Positions 1 to 9,017 are shown, counted from the stretch's first letter. The stretch: DNA of 64,000 nucleotides from a gamma proteobacterium symbiont of Stewartia floridana (GCA_003676145.1 NAUB01000020.1:1-64000); one strand, 5' to 3'. Numbers and translations: made by a program. Notes: generated from the letters alone by a model not told the origin.

Positions 1-113
1 CGCCCAGCGGCGTTATCATTCGCTCATGTAGAATGACTACACGACGCTCATTCTGCCTTGCTGGACACAAAAACAGACCCAGCAGGGCGTATTGGATTCG
101 TGTTAACAGGCCC
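1..113. repeat. Dispersed inverted-repeat element, copy 1 (cut by window edge)
   Basis: This segment matches the last 113 bases of the complete element at 49222-49368 with five mismatches by eye. It ends with the right terminal inverted repeat GTGTTAACAGGCCC. Its left end lies outside the window. It has no coding capacity, so it is a MITE-like, non-autonomous repeat if mobile at all. It abuts a coding-looking stretch at 113-328 whose frame is closed by a TAA inside the repeat. Confidence 0.85.
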
Positions 114-328
114 TAACTGATTCAGGAAATCTCGACCGCATCATTCTATCCTCCGTGGTCAGACGCCAACTGGTTGCAGATGATGCATCGGCTGATCAAG
201 AGAACGCCGAACAGCCCGGTGAAGCGCACCGTTTCTATGAGATATCCGGTGACCGCCTGGTATTTAAATACAAGGACATCACCAGCCTGAATATCGAATA
301 CTATAAAATTATCGAAAACAGCGACTGA
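113..328 (+). pseudogene. C-terminal remnant of an unrecognised protein, interrupted by the repeat
   Basis: An open frame of about 71 codons runs from the edge of the repeat to a TGA at 326-328. Its codon use resembles the neighbouring genes, with an acidic, charged middle and an end reading YYKIIENSD. No ATG with a ribosome-binding site lies at its head, and a TAA at 104-106 inside the repeat closes the frame upstream. I infer the tail of a gene whose upstream part was cut off by the repeat, though a short gene from an internal GTG (near 155) is possible. The family is not recognised. Bases 329-477 hold no gene that I can see. Confidence 0.4.
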
Positions 329-477
329 GCCTATTATCAAACCCGCTTCAGGAGTCGGTCTGATGGCGCGGCTTGTTTTCCATTGATCTTCAGCCACAAT
401 AAACAGAGTCTTTCACAGACTTACATAAGACAACTGAGTTTCGCACAGGGAAGAGCTGTATCTGATTCAAATACCGC

Positions 478-2580
478 ATGGCTCAAACCCATATGCCGCT
501 GAACCCACGCCTTCTGTTTGCCACCCTGTTGATGATCGCGGTCTGGGCTGCCATGGCAGGCTGGTTCAGACCATCCTCAACGCCCACTGTCGAGCAGCTG
601 CTCCCTGCACAGATCGTCGCTGACGCAAAACAGCTACGGGATTCCCTGCAAAACACCAGCCATTTCGTCTTGCTCTACTTTTCCGATAGCCTACCCATGG
701 AAAGAAGGCAGACGTTATTGCAACAGCTAGAGGCGTTACCGGAGAGCATAAAAATGCTCTGCCTATCAGCATCGGGTAACAGCTCCACTTCAGCGCAAGC
801 CCAACTCAGACTCAGCGAATGCAACAATGCTGAGCATTCCGATTTCGGATCAGCTCTTTTCTGGCACCAGAGCAATCGATCATCCAGACATACCCAAAGG
901 TCACTCCACCAGACCCTTGAAGCTGAGCTCGAGCAACGGCTTGAACCATCTGAACTGAAACAGATCGCACTCTACTCCCCAGAGTCGATCCGTTCGCAAT
1001 CATGGCAGGCTGCCAACGACGACCTGCCAAGAATCGCCCCGCTGCTGGGATTGATCATCCTGACGATTCCTCTGCTTGCCTTCAGATCCCTGCCGGCACC
1101 GGCTTTCATCTTTTTAACCGCCAGCAGCACAACCACCCTCACCCTGCTGATCTTCAATTTCAGTCTGGACGGAGGTTTCAATGCCCTGCTACTTGCGGTC
1201 ATACCTCTAATCTGGGCCGTCTCATCGATGGATGCGGCACACCTGGTGGACCGACTGGAGAGCCACCATCGACGTGGCACGCCCCAGCCATTCCGGCACG
1301 CATTTCAGGAGTTGATAGGGCCCTGCTCCGTCACCACCGCCACAACCTTTATCGGTTTTGGCGCCCTGGCCCTGCAGGATAGTTCGCCACTACTGCGCAG
1401 TTTCGGATTGACCGCAGCCGCCGGCACTGGACTTGCTCTGGTCATCACCTTTCTGCTCGGCTGGCTGTTGCTGGAACCAAACCATCGCAAACCCAGACGG
1501 CCGTCACGAGTCAATCGATTTGCCGCGCTGAGTCACTCCCTGGTCAGAACAACAGGCAGGTATCCGCTGCCGGTACTCATCGCCTGGTTAGTCATTACCC
1601 TGTCAATGGCACCGTTTGCGACGCGGGTTACAAGCGAGATCCCGTTTCCGAATATCTTTGCCAGTGATCACCCGATGAGCCATCAAACCGAGATACTGCA
1701 ACAGCGTTTCAGCAGTGATTTAAGACCGTTAACCCTCTATCTGACTCCAACAAAAAAGATCGGGAGTGAGAGAGACACGCTGCTACATGCGGTCAGTGCC
1801 ACATCAGATTACCTGAGTAAATTGCCTGAGGTCCGCCTGGTATTACCCACGGCGATCATCCCCACCCTGTGCGATGCTGAGTGCCGCAGCAAGGGCTCAA
1901 CCACTTCTCACCTGAAAGGGTATCTGGATGACTCGGGGGTGGTCAGGCTGGATGTCTTGCTTTCACCTACGGAACGAGTGCGACAACAGCAGATCATCGA
2001 TTGGCTGAGGCATTTCGATCAAACCATGCTCAGCTATCACCGGATCGTCTTTGACGGCCCCGGCTATCTCTACCCTAAAGTGGAGTCATTGGGTCTTACA
2101 GGTGCACTGAACGGTCTGCTGATCTCATTGAGCGGCATTATCTTGCTGCTTTTCGCGGTATTTCGTCAGCTCCGTTTAGTGATGGCTGCACTGCTGGTGA
2201 CCCTGTTACCGCTTTGGTTTGTGGTTGGCATCATGGGAACAACCGGCATCAATTGGTCACTCGCCCTGCTTGGCGTACCCGCGATGCTGTTTGGCCTGGC
2301 AGTCGACGACACCATTCACCTGTTATGGCATCGCAAGCGACCCACATCGTTTCGCCGTCTGCTTCGTTACAACGCCATCAAAAGCGGTACCGCACTGACA
2401 TCGACGACCCTGATGCTATGCCTGTGTGTTGCCACACTGGGCCTCTCATCACTGCAAGCCAATCAACACATTGCCATACTGTTATCTTTCGGTATGGCAC
2501 TTGCCCTGTTATTGGACCTGACCCTGCTGCCAGCACTGCTCAGCTTGATGAGACGCAAATCACCTCAACAGCAGCGGTAA
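478..2580 (+). CDS. MMPL/RND-superfamily transporter
   Basis: A 700-residue inner-membrane protein with the two-fold RND/MMPL plan. One membrane helix (about 11-29) precedes a large periplasmic domain (31-183), followed by five helices (186-335). A second half begins with a helix near 365-385, has a second periplasmic loop (386-540) and ends in a helix bundle to the C terminus. The paired relay motifs are visible: SMDAAH (D252, H255) and AVDDTIH (D610, D611, H614). The family exports lipids, hopanoids or hydrophobic compounds using proton motive force; the substrate here is unknown. No outer-membrane or fusion partner is adjacent. The last 41 bases overlap, tail to tail, the lipoprotein gene on the other strand. 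The ATG at 478 lacks a strong ribosome-binding site. Confidence 0.85.
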   Translation: MAQTHMPLNPRLLFATLLMIAVWAAMAGWFRPSSTPTVEQLLPAQIVADAKQLRDSLQNTSHFVLLYFSDSLPMERRQTLLQQLEALPESIKMLCLSASGNSSTSAQAQLRLSECNNAEHSDFGSALFWHQSNRSSRHTQRSLHQTLEAELEQRLEPSELKQIALYSPESIRSQSWQAANDDLPRIAPLLGLIILTIPLLAFRSLPAPAFIFLTASSTTTLTLLIFNFSLDGGFNALLLAVIPLIWAVSSMDAAHLVDRLESHHRRGTPQPFRHAFQELIGPCSVTTATTFIGFGALALQDSSPLLRSFGLTAAAGTGLALVITFLLGWLLLEPNHRKPRRPSRVNRFAALSHSLVRTTGRYPLPVLIAWLVITLSMAPFATRVTSEIPFPNIFASDHPMSHQTEILQQRFSSDLRPLTLYLTPTKKIGSERDTLLHAVSATSDYLSKLPEVRLVLPTAIIPTLCDAECRSKGSTTSHLKGYLDDSGVVRLDVLLSPTERVRQQQIIDWLRHFDQTMLSYHRIVFDGPGYLYPKVESLGLTGALNGLLISLSGIILLLFAVFRQLRLVMAALLVTLLPLWFVVGIMGTTGINWSLALLGVPAMLFGLAVDDTIHLLWHRKRPTSFRRLLRYNAIKSGTALTSTTLMLCLCVATLGLSSLQANQHIAILLSFGMALALLLDLTLLPALLSLMRRKSPQQQR

Positions 2581-3448
2581 AGATCACTGCCCCACCGGCA
2601 CTCTTTCGAACCTCAATGGTGGCCCCTGGGGCTGCGCTGCTACTGGCACTCATGGCGTTCACCAAGGCAGCAAAGACTCCATCATGATCGGTCTCCACAC
2701 CGTTGACATGATATACCAGCGTACTCAGCCCGGTGGATGGGGTGATACCCTCGGAGCTGAAGGTATTGCCTGCTGAGGTACCACTCACAACAGCCCTGAA
2801 TCGCAGATGATAGGTGGTTCCCTGATGCGACGCTTTGATCTCCTTGCGATAGGTACCCGCTACAGGAAATCCTTCACCAACCCCGAAACTGCTGTTGTTG
2901 AAACCATCCGCACAGATACCCGCATTGCCGAACAATACCAGATCGGTCACATTCGGCGCATTTGCCGGATCAAGTCCAATCGAGGAGAGACTGATCTCCG
3001 CACTGTTGTCAGCCGGATTCCAAAAGCCTTCCAGGCCGCACTTCTTTCGGTAGATATCACTGTCACTGCCGTTGAAAGGAACATCCAGGTAGAGCAAGGT
3101 GCCGGAAGACAATGCAGTACGCAGTGCCGCGATTGCGGTGCTGTCGGTCAGGATATCCTGCATTGGACACGGCGTTACATCAGGACTGTCAGCCGTCTGC
3201 AGCATCAGGTTACCTGAAATCGTCTCGCCCCCTGTGTCACCACCGGTATCACCTCCTGTGTCGCCTCCGCTATCGTCCCCCGCATCTCCCCCTGTATCGC
3301 TTCCGTTGTCATCCCCTGTATCACCATTATCACCACTATCGGTTGTGGTATCAGTACCGTTATTGTCATCATCATCGTTGTCACCCGGACAAGCGACCAG
3401 TGTCAGGGCAATAAAAAGCATCAGGAGAAGTTGCCGCAACTTTTTCAT
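2540..3448 (-). CDS. Asp/Gly/Thr-rich lipoprotein of unknown function
   Basis: The N terminus is a lipoprotein signal (MKKLRQLLLMLFIALTL then VAC), so Cys should be lipidated after cleavage by signal peptidase II. The ATG at 3448 was chosen because GAGG lies 6 bases upstream; an ATG one codon earlier is also possible. A low-complexity linker of about 55 residues rich in Asp, Gly and Thr follows, ending in repeats of GGDT. The C-terminal domain (about 220 residues) has several Cys residues and no family I recognise. The linker DNA is roughly 12-base periodic (about 3225-3350). The acidic linker resembles extended spacers of surface lipoproteins and could bind calcium, which is inference. The 3' end overlaps the MMPL gene by 41 bases. 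Confidence 0.75.
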   Translation of the reverse strand: MKKLRQLLLMLFIALTLVACPGDNDDDDNNGTDTTTDSGDNGDTGDDNGSDTGGDAGDDSGGDTGGDTGGDTGGETISGNLMLQTADSPDVTPCPMQDILTDSTAIAALRTALSSGTLLYLDVPFNGSDSDIYRKKCGLEGFWNPADNSAEISLSSIGLDPANAPNVTDLVLFGNAGICADGFNNSSFGVGEGFPVAGTYRKEIKASHQGTTYHLRFRAVVSGTSAGNTFSSEGITPSTGLSTLVYHVNGVETDHDGVFAALVNAMSASSSAAPGATIEVRKSAGGAVIFTAAVEVICVSSS

Positions 3449-3514
3449 CATCGACCTCGGTTTGAATCTTTCGTGTTCTGTTTTTCTGTTAACCAATAAC
3501 CCTAGCAGGGATTT

Positions 3515-3931
3515 TCAATTCTCCAACCTGACGCAGCTTTGTGCCAGATGCTCAGCCCAACGTTCTGTCGGGAAAGCACTGTAGGGCGTTTGCTGGAAGA
3601 GCCCTGCCTTTTTTACCAAAGCCCAACCGAGCGAAGGTACCCCAATCAATGGCAGATAGAGTGGCCCCAACAGCATCGACTGCCGATAGTGACCATATTC
3701 GTGATAGAGCATCTCATACCCGGCGACCGAAGCGTGAAAGAACAGAAAGGGTCCCAAGCTGACACCTCCGGACAATCGCTGGTAGCGGATAACGAGCAGG
3801 CCATCCCAGCGATTCACCTTTTGCGCCCCTCTATCCAGCAGCCGGGTAATCAGTAAGTACCAGCCAAGCCCTAGCAGGGATTGAGGCAGACACCAGCTCC
3901 AGTTCAGCAGATTTAAATGATTGATCTTCAC
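3515..3931 (-). CDS. Small membrane-associated protein with HEYGH metallopeptidase-like motif
   Basis: A 138-residue protein with a hydrophobic N-terminal region (about 10-30) and the motif YHEYGHYRQS, which fits the HEXXH zinc-site pattern. Further on is PTERWAE, whose Glu could be a third zinc ligand as in gluzincin-like enzymes. A second hydrophobic stretch (LYLPLIGVPSLGWAL) lies between them. I recall a loosely similar family with the order HEYGH, LGPLYL and TE-WA, but cannot name it. Proteolytic function is inferred from the motif only. The start is a GTG with a weak ribosome-binding site. It lies between the lipoprotein and nhaR on the same strand. Confidence 0.6.
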   Translation of the reverse strand: MKINHLNLLNWSWCLPQSLLGLGWYLLITRLLDRGAQKVNRWDGLLVIRYQRLSGGVSLGPFLFFHASVAGYEMLYHEYGHYRQSMLLGPLYLPLIGVPSLGWALVKKAGLFQQTPYSAFPTERWAEHLAQSCVRLEN

Positions 3932-3957
3932 AGTTCAGCAAACCGGGTCTGTTGACT

Positions 3958-4863
3958 CTAATTGAATAAATCAGCCTTCGCCGTTTGAGTAATGGTATTG
4001 ATCGCCGGATGTTTGATGTGCCGCTCAGGGGATATTACATAGAAGCTCTCAGTTATTTCGTCGGAGCGCCCGACAACCTCCACACGATACTTGTCGATCA
4101 CATCCTGCTCCACAGCGGTTGGGGTGGTGAATACCCCTGTACCCCGTTCACCAAAGGTCTTCATCAGCGCCCGATCCTCAAACTCCGCGACTACCACCGG
4201 TTCGATCTGCTGACGCTGGAACCAGATCTCCAGATTACGTCGCAGGCTGCTGCCACTGCTTGGCATCAGAATATTCTGCCCATGCAGACTCACAGGAAAC
4301 TCGCTACGCAGTCGTTGTGCATCATCAGGCGCGGCAAAAAAAGTAATGCCACTTTCGCCCAAGGCGTGATTATAGGCGCGAATGTTGAGCGTCGGATTGA
4401 TCGGGCTGTCGGCCAACACCATATCGAGTTTATGCACCGAGAGATCGGCCAGCAAATCGACCAGCGGCGCTTCATGACAGATCAGCTTCACCGGATCCTG
4501 CATCTGCAGCACCGGTTCGAGTACACGATAGGCGAGCAGTTTTGGGACGACCATCGCCACCCCCACTTTGAGTGTTATGACGGTTCCCTGGGTGCGACCG
4601 GTGAGCATATCCTGCAGCTCGATACCAAGACGAAACATCTCATCCGCGTAGGAGAAGACCAGTCGCCCGGTTTCGGTCAGCACCAGACGTCTGCCCTCTT
4701 TACGAAACAGTTCACTGCCGACCTGTGACTCCAACTCTCTCAACTGGCCACTGATCGTCTGCGGCGTAATAAACAGCGCCTCCGCTGCCTGCACAATCGT
4801 ACCGTGACTGGCGACAGCCCAGAAATAGCGCAGATGTTTAAGATTCAGTTTGAGATTCTGCAT
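3958..4863 (-). CDS. nhaR: LysR-family transcriptional activator NhaR
   Basis: A 301-residue LysR regulator, the same length as E. coli NhaR and recognisably similar throughout (LKHLRYFW near the start, AAEALFITPQTISGQ in the helix-turn-helix, HKLDM and an EF-D-ALMK-FG stretch in the effector domain). NhaR proteins activate sodium/proton antiporter genes in response to sodium. It lies downstream of, and on the same strand as, the Mrp antiporter operon and the Usp gene, after a 116-base gap, which makes the Mrp operon a natural candidate target. The ATG has GGAGG a few bases upstream. The first ~100 residues are DNA-binding and the rest is the substrate-binding-like domain. Confidence 0.88.
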   Translation of the reverse strand: MQNLKLNLKHLRYFWAVASHGTIVQAAEALFITPQTISGQLRELESQVGSELFRKEGRRLVLTETGRLVFSYADEMFRLGIELQDMLTGRTQGTVITLKVGVAMVVPKLLAYRVLEPVLQMQDPVKLICHEAPLVDLLADLSVHKLDMVLADSPINPTLNIRAYNHALGESGITFFAAPDDAQRLRSEFPVSLHGQNILMPSSGSSLRRNLEIWFQRQQIEPVVVAEFEDRALMKTFGERGTGVFTTPTAVEQDVIDKYRVEVVGRSDEITESFYVISPERHIKHPAINTITQTAKADLFN

Positions 4864-4927
4864 ATATCCTCCAGGTCAGGCAGACAAACCATTCCGAACA
4901 ACAGTTGCAGCAATCAGCCAATGACTT

Positions 4928-4946
4928 GGATCACCATCAATGATCC
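4928..4946. promoter_or_regulatory. Small palindrome between uspE-like gene and nhaR
   Basis: GGATCA and TGATCC form a 6-base inverted repeat around a 7-base loop in the 116-base gap. It could be a regulator site for the nhaR promoter or a weak terminator of the Mrp-Usp operon. There is no T tract on the minus strand. This rests on the symmetry alone. Confidence 0.25.
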
Positions 4947-4979
4947 TTGAGTTAAACTGACCTTTTGGATTAACGCAAC

Positions 4980-5909
4980 TCATTTCACCGGCGATACAAA
5001 ATTTGGTGGCTTGACCGCCAGTATCGAAGCTTTGGTCGTCTGCAATACATCTTCCGCCGTATTACCGATAAACAGTCCAGGCACACCCGTTCTTCCTACC
5101 GTACCCATGACGATCAGATCAGCATTGAGACTGTCGGAAAGCTGATGAATCACCTTTGAGGCATCGCCATGTACCAACTTTACCGCTGAGTCATCCGTTG
5201 ACATACCATAGTTTTCAAGTAGTGCCTGAAGTTTTCTCTTATGACTCATTTCAGTCATGTTGATCAACAGATTGAATTCGCTCTGCGAGAGACGCGAGCG
5301 GCCATCACGCAACATCGATTCACCTTTCATTTTCCAGGCGTGGGCAACGCTCAGTTGAGCCGACTCCCGATGCGCCAGGGATGTGGCCAGATCCATGACA
5401 AGCGAGGCACAGTTGTCACTCGCCTCGGCCATCGGATCGACAGCCGCCAACACCTGCTTGTATTCACTATCGGCACCCGGCCGATCAACCCAGACCGGAG
5501 AGGGGCACTTGCGCAACAGATGCAAGTCGGTACTCCCCAGCAGACGGTCGGACAGTCCGTCACAGCAGCGGGCGGATTTGATCACCAGATCGTAACCATG
5601 GGATATCACCGCCTTGATCACTTCGAGAAAAGGTTTACCCACTAACACCTTGGCATAGACCAGGTTATCAGCGGTCCGGAAAGGTTCGGCAAGCTCTTCT
5701 AACTGCTCCAGGCGTTGCTGTTTGAGTATCTCCTGCAGATCGAAATCAAAACGCTGGGAGAAATCCTGCGGTATGTCGATCGGCTCAATCACATCCAGCA
5801 AGGTCAGCCTGGCATGATTGCTTTCAGCCAGCAGAAACGCCCTTTCCAGTGCGTGGTCCGCCTGTTTACTGCCATCCGCGAAAAACAGAATATTCTTGAA
5901 TCGTTTCAT
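4980..5909 (-). CDS. Tandem-domain universal stress protein (UspE-like)
   Basis: A 309-residue protein with two consecutive Usp domains. The first (1-145) begins with KNILFFADGS and lacks a clean nucleotide loop. The second (about 152-300) carries GTVGRTGVPGLFIGNT, matching the G-2x-G-9x-G-[ST] ATP-binding pattern. This two-domain length is that of UspE. The role is stress survival, probably cytoplasmic. The ATG follows the stop of the third antiporter-like gene by only 10 bases, and its AGGAGG overlaps that stop codon, so it is almost certainly the last gene of the Mrp operon. Its placement suggests that the stress response and cation/pH homeostasis are co-expressed. Confidence 0.88.
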   Translation of the reverse strand: MKRFKNILFFADGSKQADHALERAFLLAESNHARLTLLDVIEPIDIPQDFSQRFDFDLQEILKQQRLEQLEELAEPFRTADNLVYAKVLVGKPFLEVIKAVISHGYDLVIKSARCCDGLSDRLLGSTDLHLLRKCPSPVWVDRPGADSEYKQVLAAVDPMAEASDNCASLVMDLATSLAHRESAQLSVAHAWKMKGESMLRDGRSRLSQSEFNLLINMTEMSHKRKLQALLENYGMSTDDSAVKLVHGDASKVIHQLSDSLNADLIVMGTVGRTGVPGLFIGNTAEDVLQTTKASILAVKPPNFVSPVK

Positions 5910-5919
5910 TACACGCCTC

Positions 5920-7518
5920 CTAGTTCCTCAAAGCCAGAGCCAGCAAAAGCATCAACATCAGCCACCAGACGGCGGTATCCCGCAGTCCCATGAGCTGCCA
6001 TCGAGCGAAGCCCTGGAGATAACGCTGGCGAAACCGTTTCACCAGTTGCCAATCGGACTCAGCTTTAACGCTCTCTCCGGCAAGCAGTGGAATTCGCCAG
6101 CTCATCGAATTACCCACGGACAACATGGGCTGTTGCAGTAGATCGAATCGTCGCCGCAAGAACTGCCCAATCAAAAGCAGAACAGCAGCTGACAACAGCG
6201 GCAGCAGAGCGCTGGCTTTAACTGACATGCCATCCCACGCAAAAGGCGCCCAGACAGCGAGCGGCAGCACCATCAGCCATGCCGAGAGAGTGAGCCGGTG
6301 ATACTCAGCCGACTGCTTGCTGTTCCACAGCAACCAGAGGAAACGACTCATCAGCAACGCGGCAGCAATGCCGCCGAGAAACAGCAGCCAGGCGAGGTTG
6401 TCATTCAGTGCATCAGACATGAGATTCTTCACCGCACCACCACCGGTCAGGGGAAACGCCATCAGGGAGAGGCTCAACAAGGTCAAAGCAGGCAGCAGCC
6501 AGTAAGCAGCTGCCTCTTTCCGCCAGAGATCCAGCCCCATGAAGAGCATCGGTTTAACCATCAGATGGTGCAGTGCCAACAGCACGATGACCGGCAACAG
6601 CTCAGCGGCCATCCCGGGGTGATTCAGAGTGAAACCGATCAGTGCACTGAACAGCCCCATCTTTGAGATACTCGAATAAGCCAGCACGCTGCGGGGATCC
6701 CGCTGAAACATGCCCACTGACATGCCCAGGACCACACCCGCCACTCCCAGCAACAGCAACAGATTTCCCCACAGCGGATCGAGCGGTTCACCAAGCGGGA
6801 GAAAGCGCAACCAACCCAACAGCCCCGCCTTCATCATCGGTCCACTGAGCAGTGCCACGCCGAAGATGGGCGCCAGGGTATAGGCTCCAGGCAGCCACAG
6901 GTGCAGTCCGGGAAGCGCAACCTTGATGCCGAACCCCAGCAGCAACAGCGCCACGGCAGCCTGAGGTAACGATTCGCTATGCAGCTCTGCGAACAGCAGT
7001 GATTGACTGTTCACCAACAACAGCAGCAATGCAGAGAAGAGTGCCAGTTCTCCGATCAGTGTAAACACCAGGTAGACACGCGCCGCCTTTCTGGCACGTT
7101 GGGACGGACCCCAGATCAAACCGTAAGCGCTCAATCCCATCAATGCGAAACCCACATAGAAGGTCAACATGTCGGCCGCAATGATCAACAGCAGATTGCC
7201 CGCCATGGCGAGAAGAAAACTCTGTTTACGATGACCCATCGCTCCCGGCATTAGATCACGGCCAGGTATATAGAGAGAGGCCAGCATCCAGATCATGGCG
7301 CCGAAAAGAAGAAACTGTTGAGCGGTGGCATCGAGACTCAAATGCATCCCCAGCATCAGCCAGGGCAGAGTGATGGTGCTCCCCTGCTCCCCCATCAGCC
7401 CCAGATAGAGTGCGGGCAAGGCAGCAGCGAAGAGCCACCAGCGGCTCTGCAGACGGTAGGCAAAACAGGCCAGCAACAGAGGTATCAGAGGCGCTAACAT
7501 CAGGATCAGTGCATTCAT
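5920..7518 (-). CDS. Third antiporter-like (NuoM/MrpD-family) subunit, TM5 glutamate replaced
   Basis: A 532-residue, highly hydrophobic proton-conducting transporter family protein. The ATG at 7518 overlaps the upstream stop in ATGA and has GGGAG upstream, so the 47 extra codons before it are not used. The family lysines are kept (K199 in GIKVALPGLHLWLP, a lysine in SGPMMKAG, and one in HHLMVKPM). The TM5 glutamate is not: YVGFALMGLS has Ala125 where the two sister subunits have Glu (VTLELLGLS at E134; VVFYELLTLA at E141). With no full-length MrpA in the operon, this or its neighbour probably fills the place of the MrpA N-terminal half. Whether it still pumps protons is open. Confidence 0.85.
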   Translation of the reverse strand: MNALILMLAPLIPLLLACFAYRLQSRWWLFAAALPALYLGLMGEQGSTITLPWLMLGMHLSLDATAQQFLLFGAMIWMLASLYIPGRDLMPGAMGHRKQSFLLAMAGNLLLIIAADMLTFYVGFALMGLSAYGLIWGPSQRARKAARVYLVFTLIGELALFSALLLLLVNSQSLLFAELHSESLPQAAVALLLLGFGIKVALPGLHLWLPGAYTLAPIFGVALLSGPMMKAGLLGWLRFLPLGEPLDPLWGNLLLLLGVAGVVLGMSVGMFQRDPRSVLAYSSISKMGLFSALIGFTLNHPGMAAELLPVIVLLALHHLMVKPMLFMGLDLWRKEAAAYWLLPALTLLSLSLMAFPLTGGGAVKNLMSDALNDNLAWLLFLGGIAAALLMSRFLWLLWNSKQSAEYHRLTLSAWLMVLPLAVWAPFAWDGMSVKASALLPLLSAAVLLLIGQFLRRRFDLLQQPMLSVGNSMSWRIPLLAGESVKAESDWQLVKRFRQRYLQGFARWQLMGLRDTAVWWLMLMLLLALALRN

Positions 7519-9017
7519 TGTCTGTACTCCCTGCCGGCAATCAGCTCGGCCCACTCCAGGGGACTGTAAGGTGCCGCAGCCAACAGGCCGATCAACAACG
7601 CCATCGCAGCGGTGGTCAGCGGAGGCCAAAGCAGGGCATCGGGCAACTCCCTGGTACAACCGGCCGTCTTATCCGCCGGCCAGGGCGTACTCTGGGATTT
7701 GAACCAGGCGCGATAGAGGATGGGCAGAAAATAGGCGGCATTGAGCAGACTGCTTGCTATCAGGACCGGCAGCACCCAGGCCGCAGCACCGGCTTCCACC
7801 GCCCCCAACCCCAGGTACCACTTGGAGATGAAACCGGCCACCGGGGGGATACCGATCATACCCAGCGCGCCGATGGTGAAAGCCAGGGTGGTGCCGGGCA
7901 TACGTCGCCCCACTCCATCCATCTCGCTGACCCGGTGGATGCCGAGCGCTTCCGCATAGTTACCGGCAGCAAAGAACAGGGTGATCTTCATCACCCCCTG
8001 ATGGACCAGATGGACCAGACCACCAATGGTCGCCAGAGGACCGACGATCGCCGTACCGAGCACGATGTAGGAGACCTGGCTCACCGTTGAATAGGCGAGT
8101 CTCTTTTTCAGGTGATCCTGGGAGAGTGCCTTCAGGGAACCGTAGATGATGGTGATCGCCGCAACCGCACCAAGCAGCGTCAGTACCCCCAGCTCAGCGG
8201 CAAACTCGACCCCGTAGACGTCATAGATCACCCGCACGATACCGAAGGCTCCCGCCTTGACCACCGCCACCGCATGCAGCAGGGCGCTGACCGGCGCCGG
8301 CGCCACCATCGCCTGGGGCAGCCAGCCATGCAGGGGTACCAGTGCCGCCTTCACGCCAAGCCCCACGATCAGCAGCAGAAAGATCCAGCGTAAGGTGCTC
8401 TGATCAAGATTCGCATACTGAAGAATGCCACCCTCAACAAATTCGACGCCACCGGTCAGGGTATGCAGCCAGACCGCCCCGATCATCAACAGCAGACCGC
8501 CGAACAGGGTGTAGCGCAGATAGATACGCGCCCCGCGCAGCGCCTCCGGCGAGCCCTTATGGGCAATCAACGGATAGGTGGCCAGGGTCAGCAACTCATA
8601 GAAGACCACGAAGGTGAACAGATTCCCCGCCAGGGCCAGGCCCACCGTAGCGGTCACACAGAGACTGAAGAAACCGAAGAAACGGCTGCGGTGGGGAGTC
8701 TGCTCCAGGTATCCAACGGCGTAGATGGTGGTGACCAACCACAGCAATGTGGAGAGGGAGACGAAAAGGACCGACAGGGCATCCGCATGCAGCACAAACT
8801 CGAGACCAGGTGCCATCGTCCAACGCGTCTCGAAGACCTGCTCATGAAATACCCCCCAGATGAGCATGCCCACCAGCAGCAGCTTGATCACTGCACCCAG
8901 CAGATTGAGCCAGGTTCTCAAACGGTGACGCTCTTCCGGCTGAAAGAAGATCAACACCCCGGGGATCAAGGAGCTGAGCAGAATCCCCACCGGTAACCAG
9001 ACCGACATCGCCATCAT
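7515..9017 (-). CDS. MrpD-like cation/proton antiporter subunit (second copy)
   Basis: A 500-residue membrane protein with about 14 helices of the NuoL/M/N-MrpA/D family. The channel residues are present: E141 in VVFYELLTLA, a Lys in GVKAALVPLHGWLP, a Lys in HAVAVVKAGAFGIVR and another in HQGVMKITLFFAAG. The GIPPVAGFISKWYL motif of the family is near the C-terminal third. It starts with ATG in an ATGATG whose first ATGA overlaps the stop of the upstream mrpD. It probably takes the role of the MrpA N-terminal antiporter module, since no MrpA of normal length (about 800 residues) exists here. Confidence 0.88.
   Translation of the reverse strand: MMAMSVWLPVGILLSSLIPGVLIFFQPEERHRLRTWLNLLGAVIKLLLVGMLIWGVFHEQVFETRWTMAPGLEFVLHADALSVLFVSLSTLLWLVTTIYAVGYLEQTPHRSRFFGFFSLCVTATVGLALAGNLFTFVVFYELLTLATYPLIAHKGSPEALRGARIYLRYTLFGGLLLMIGAVWLHTLTGGVEFVEGGILQYANLDQSTLRWIFLLLIVGLGVKAALVPLHGWLPQAMVAPAPVSALLHAVAVVKAGAFGIVRVIYDVYGVEFAAELGVLTLLGAVAAITIIYGSLKALSQDHLKKRLAYSTVSQVSYIVLGTAIVGPLATIGGLVHLVHQGVMKITLFFAAGNYAEALGIHRVSEMDGVGRRMPGTTLAFTIGALGMIGIPPVAGFISKWYLGLGAVEAGAAAWVLPVLIASSLLNAAYFLPILYRAWFKSQSTPWPADKTAGCTRELPDALLWPPLTTAAMALLIGLLAAAPYSPLEWAELIAGREYRQ

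Noticed and set aside
146-397. 83-residue minus-strand frame near the window start
   Set aside because: It lies opposite a frame with better codon use (113-328) and has no start signal.
3225-3350. Short periodic repeat that could suggest a CRISPR array
   Set aside because: Units are 12 bases with no spacers and lie inside a coding region for a low-complexity linker.
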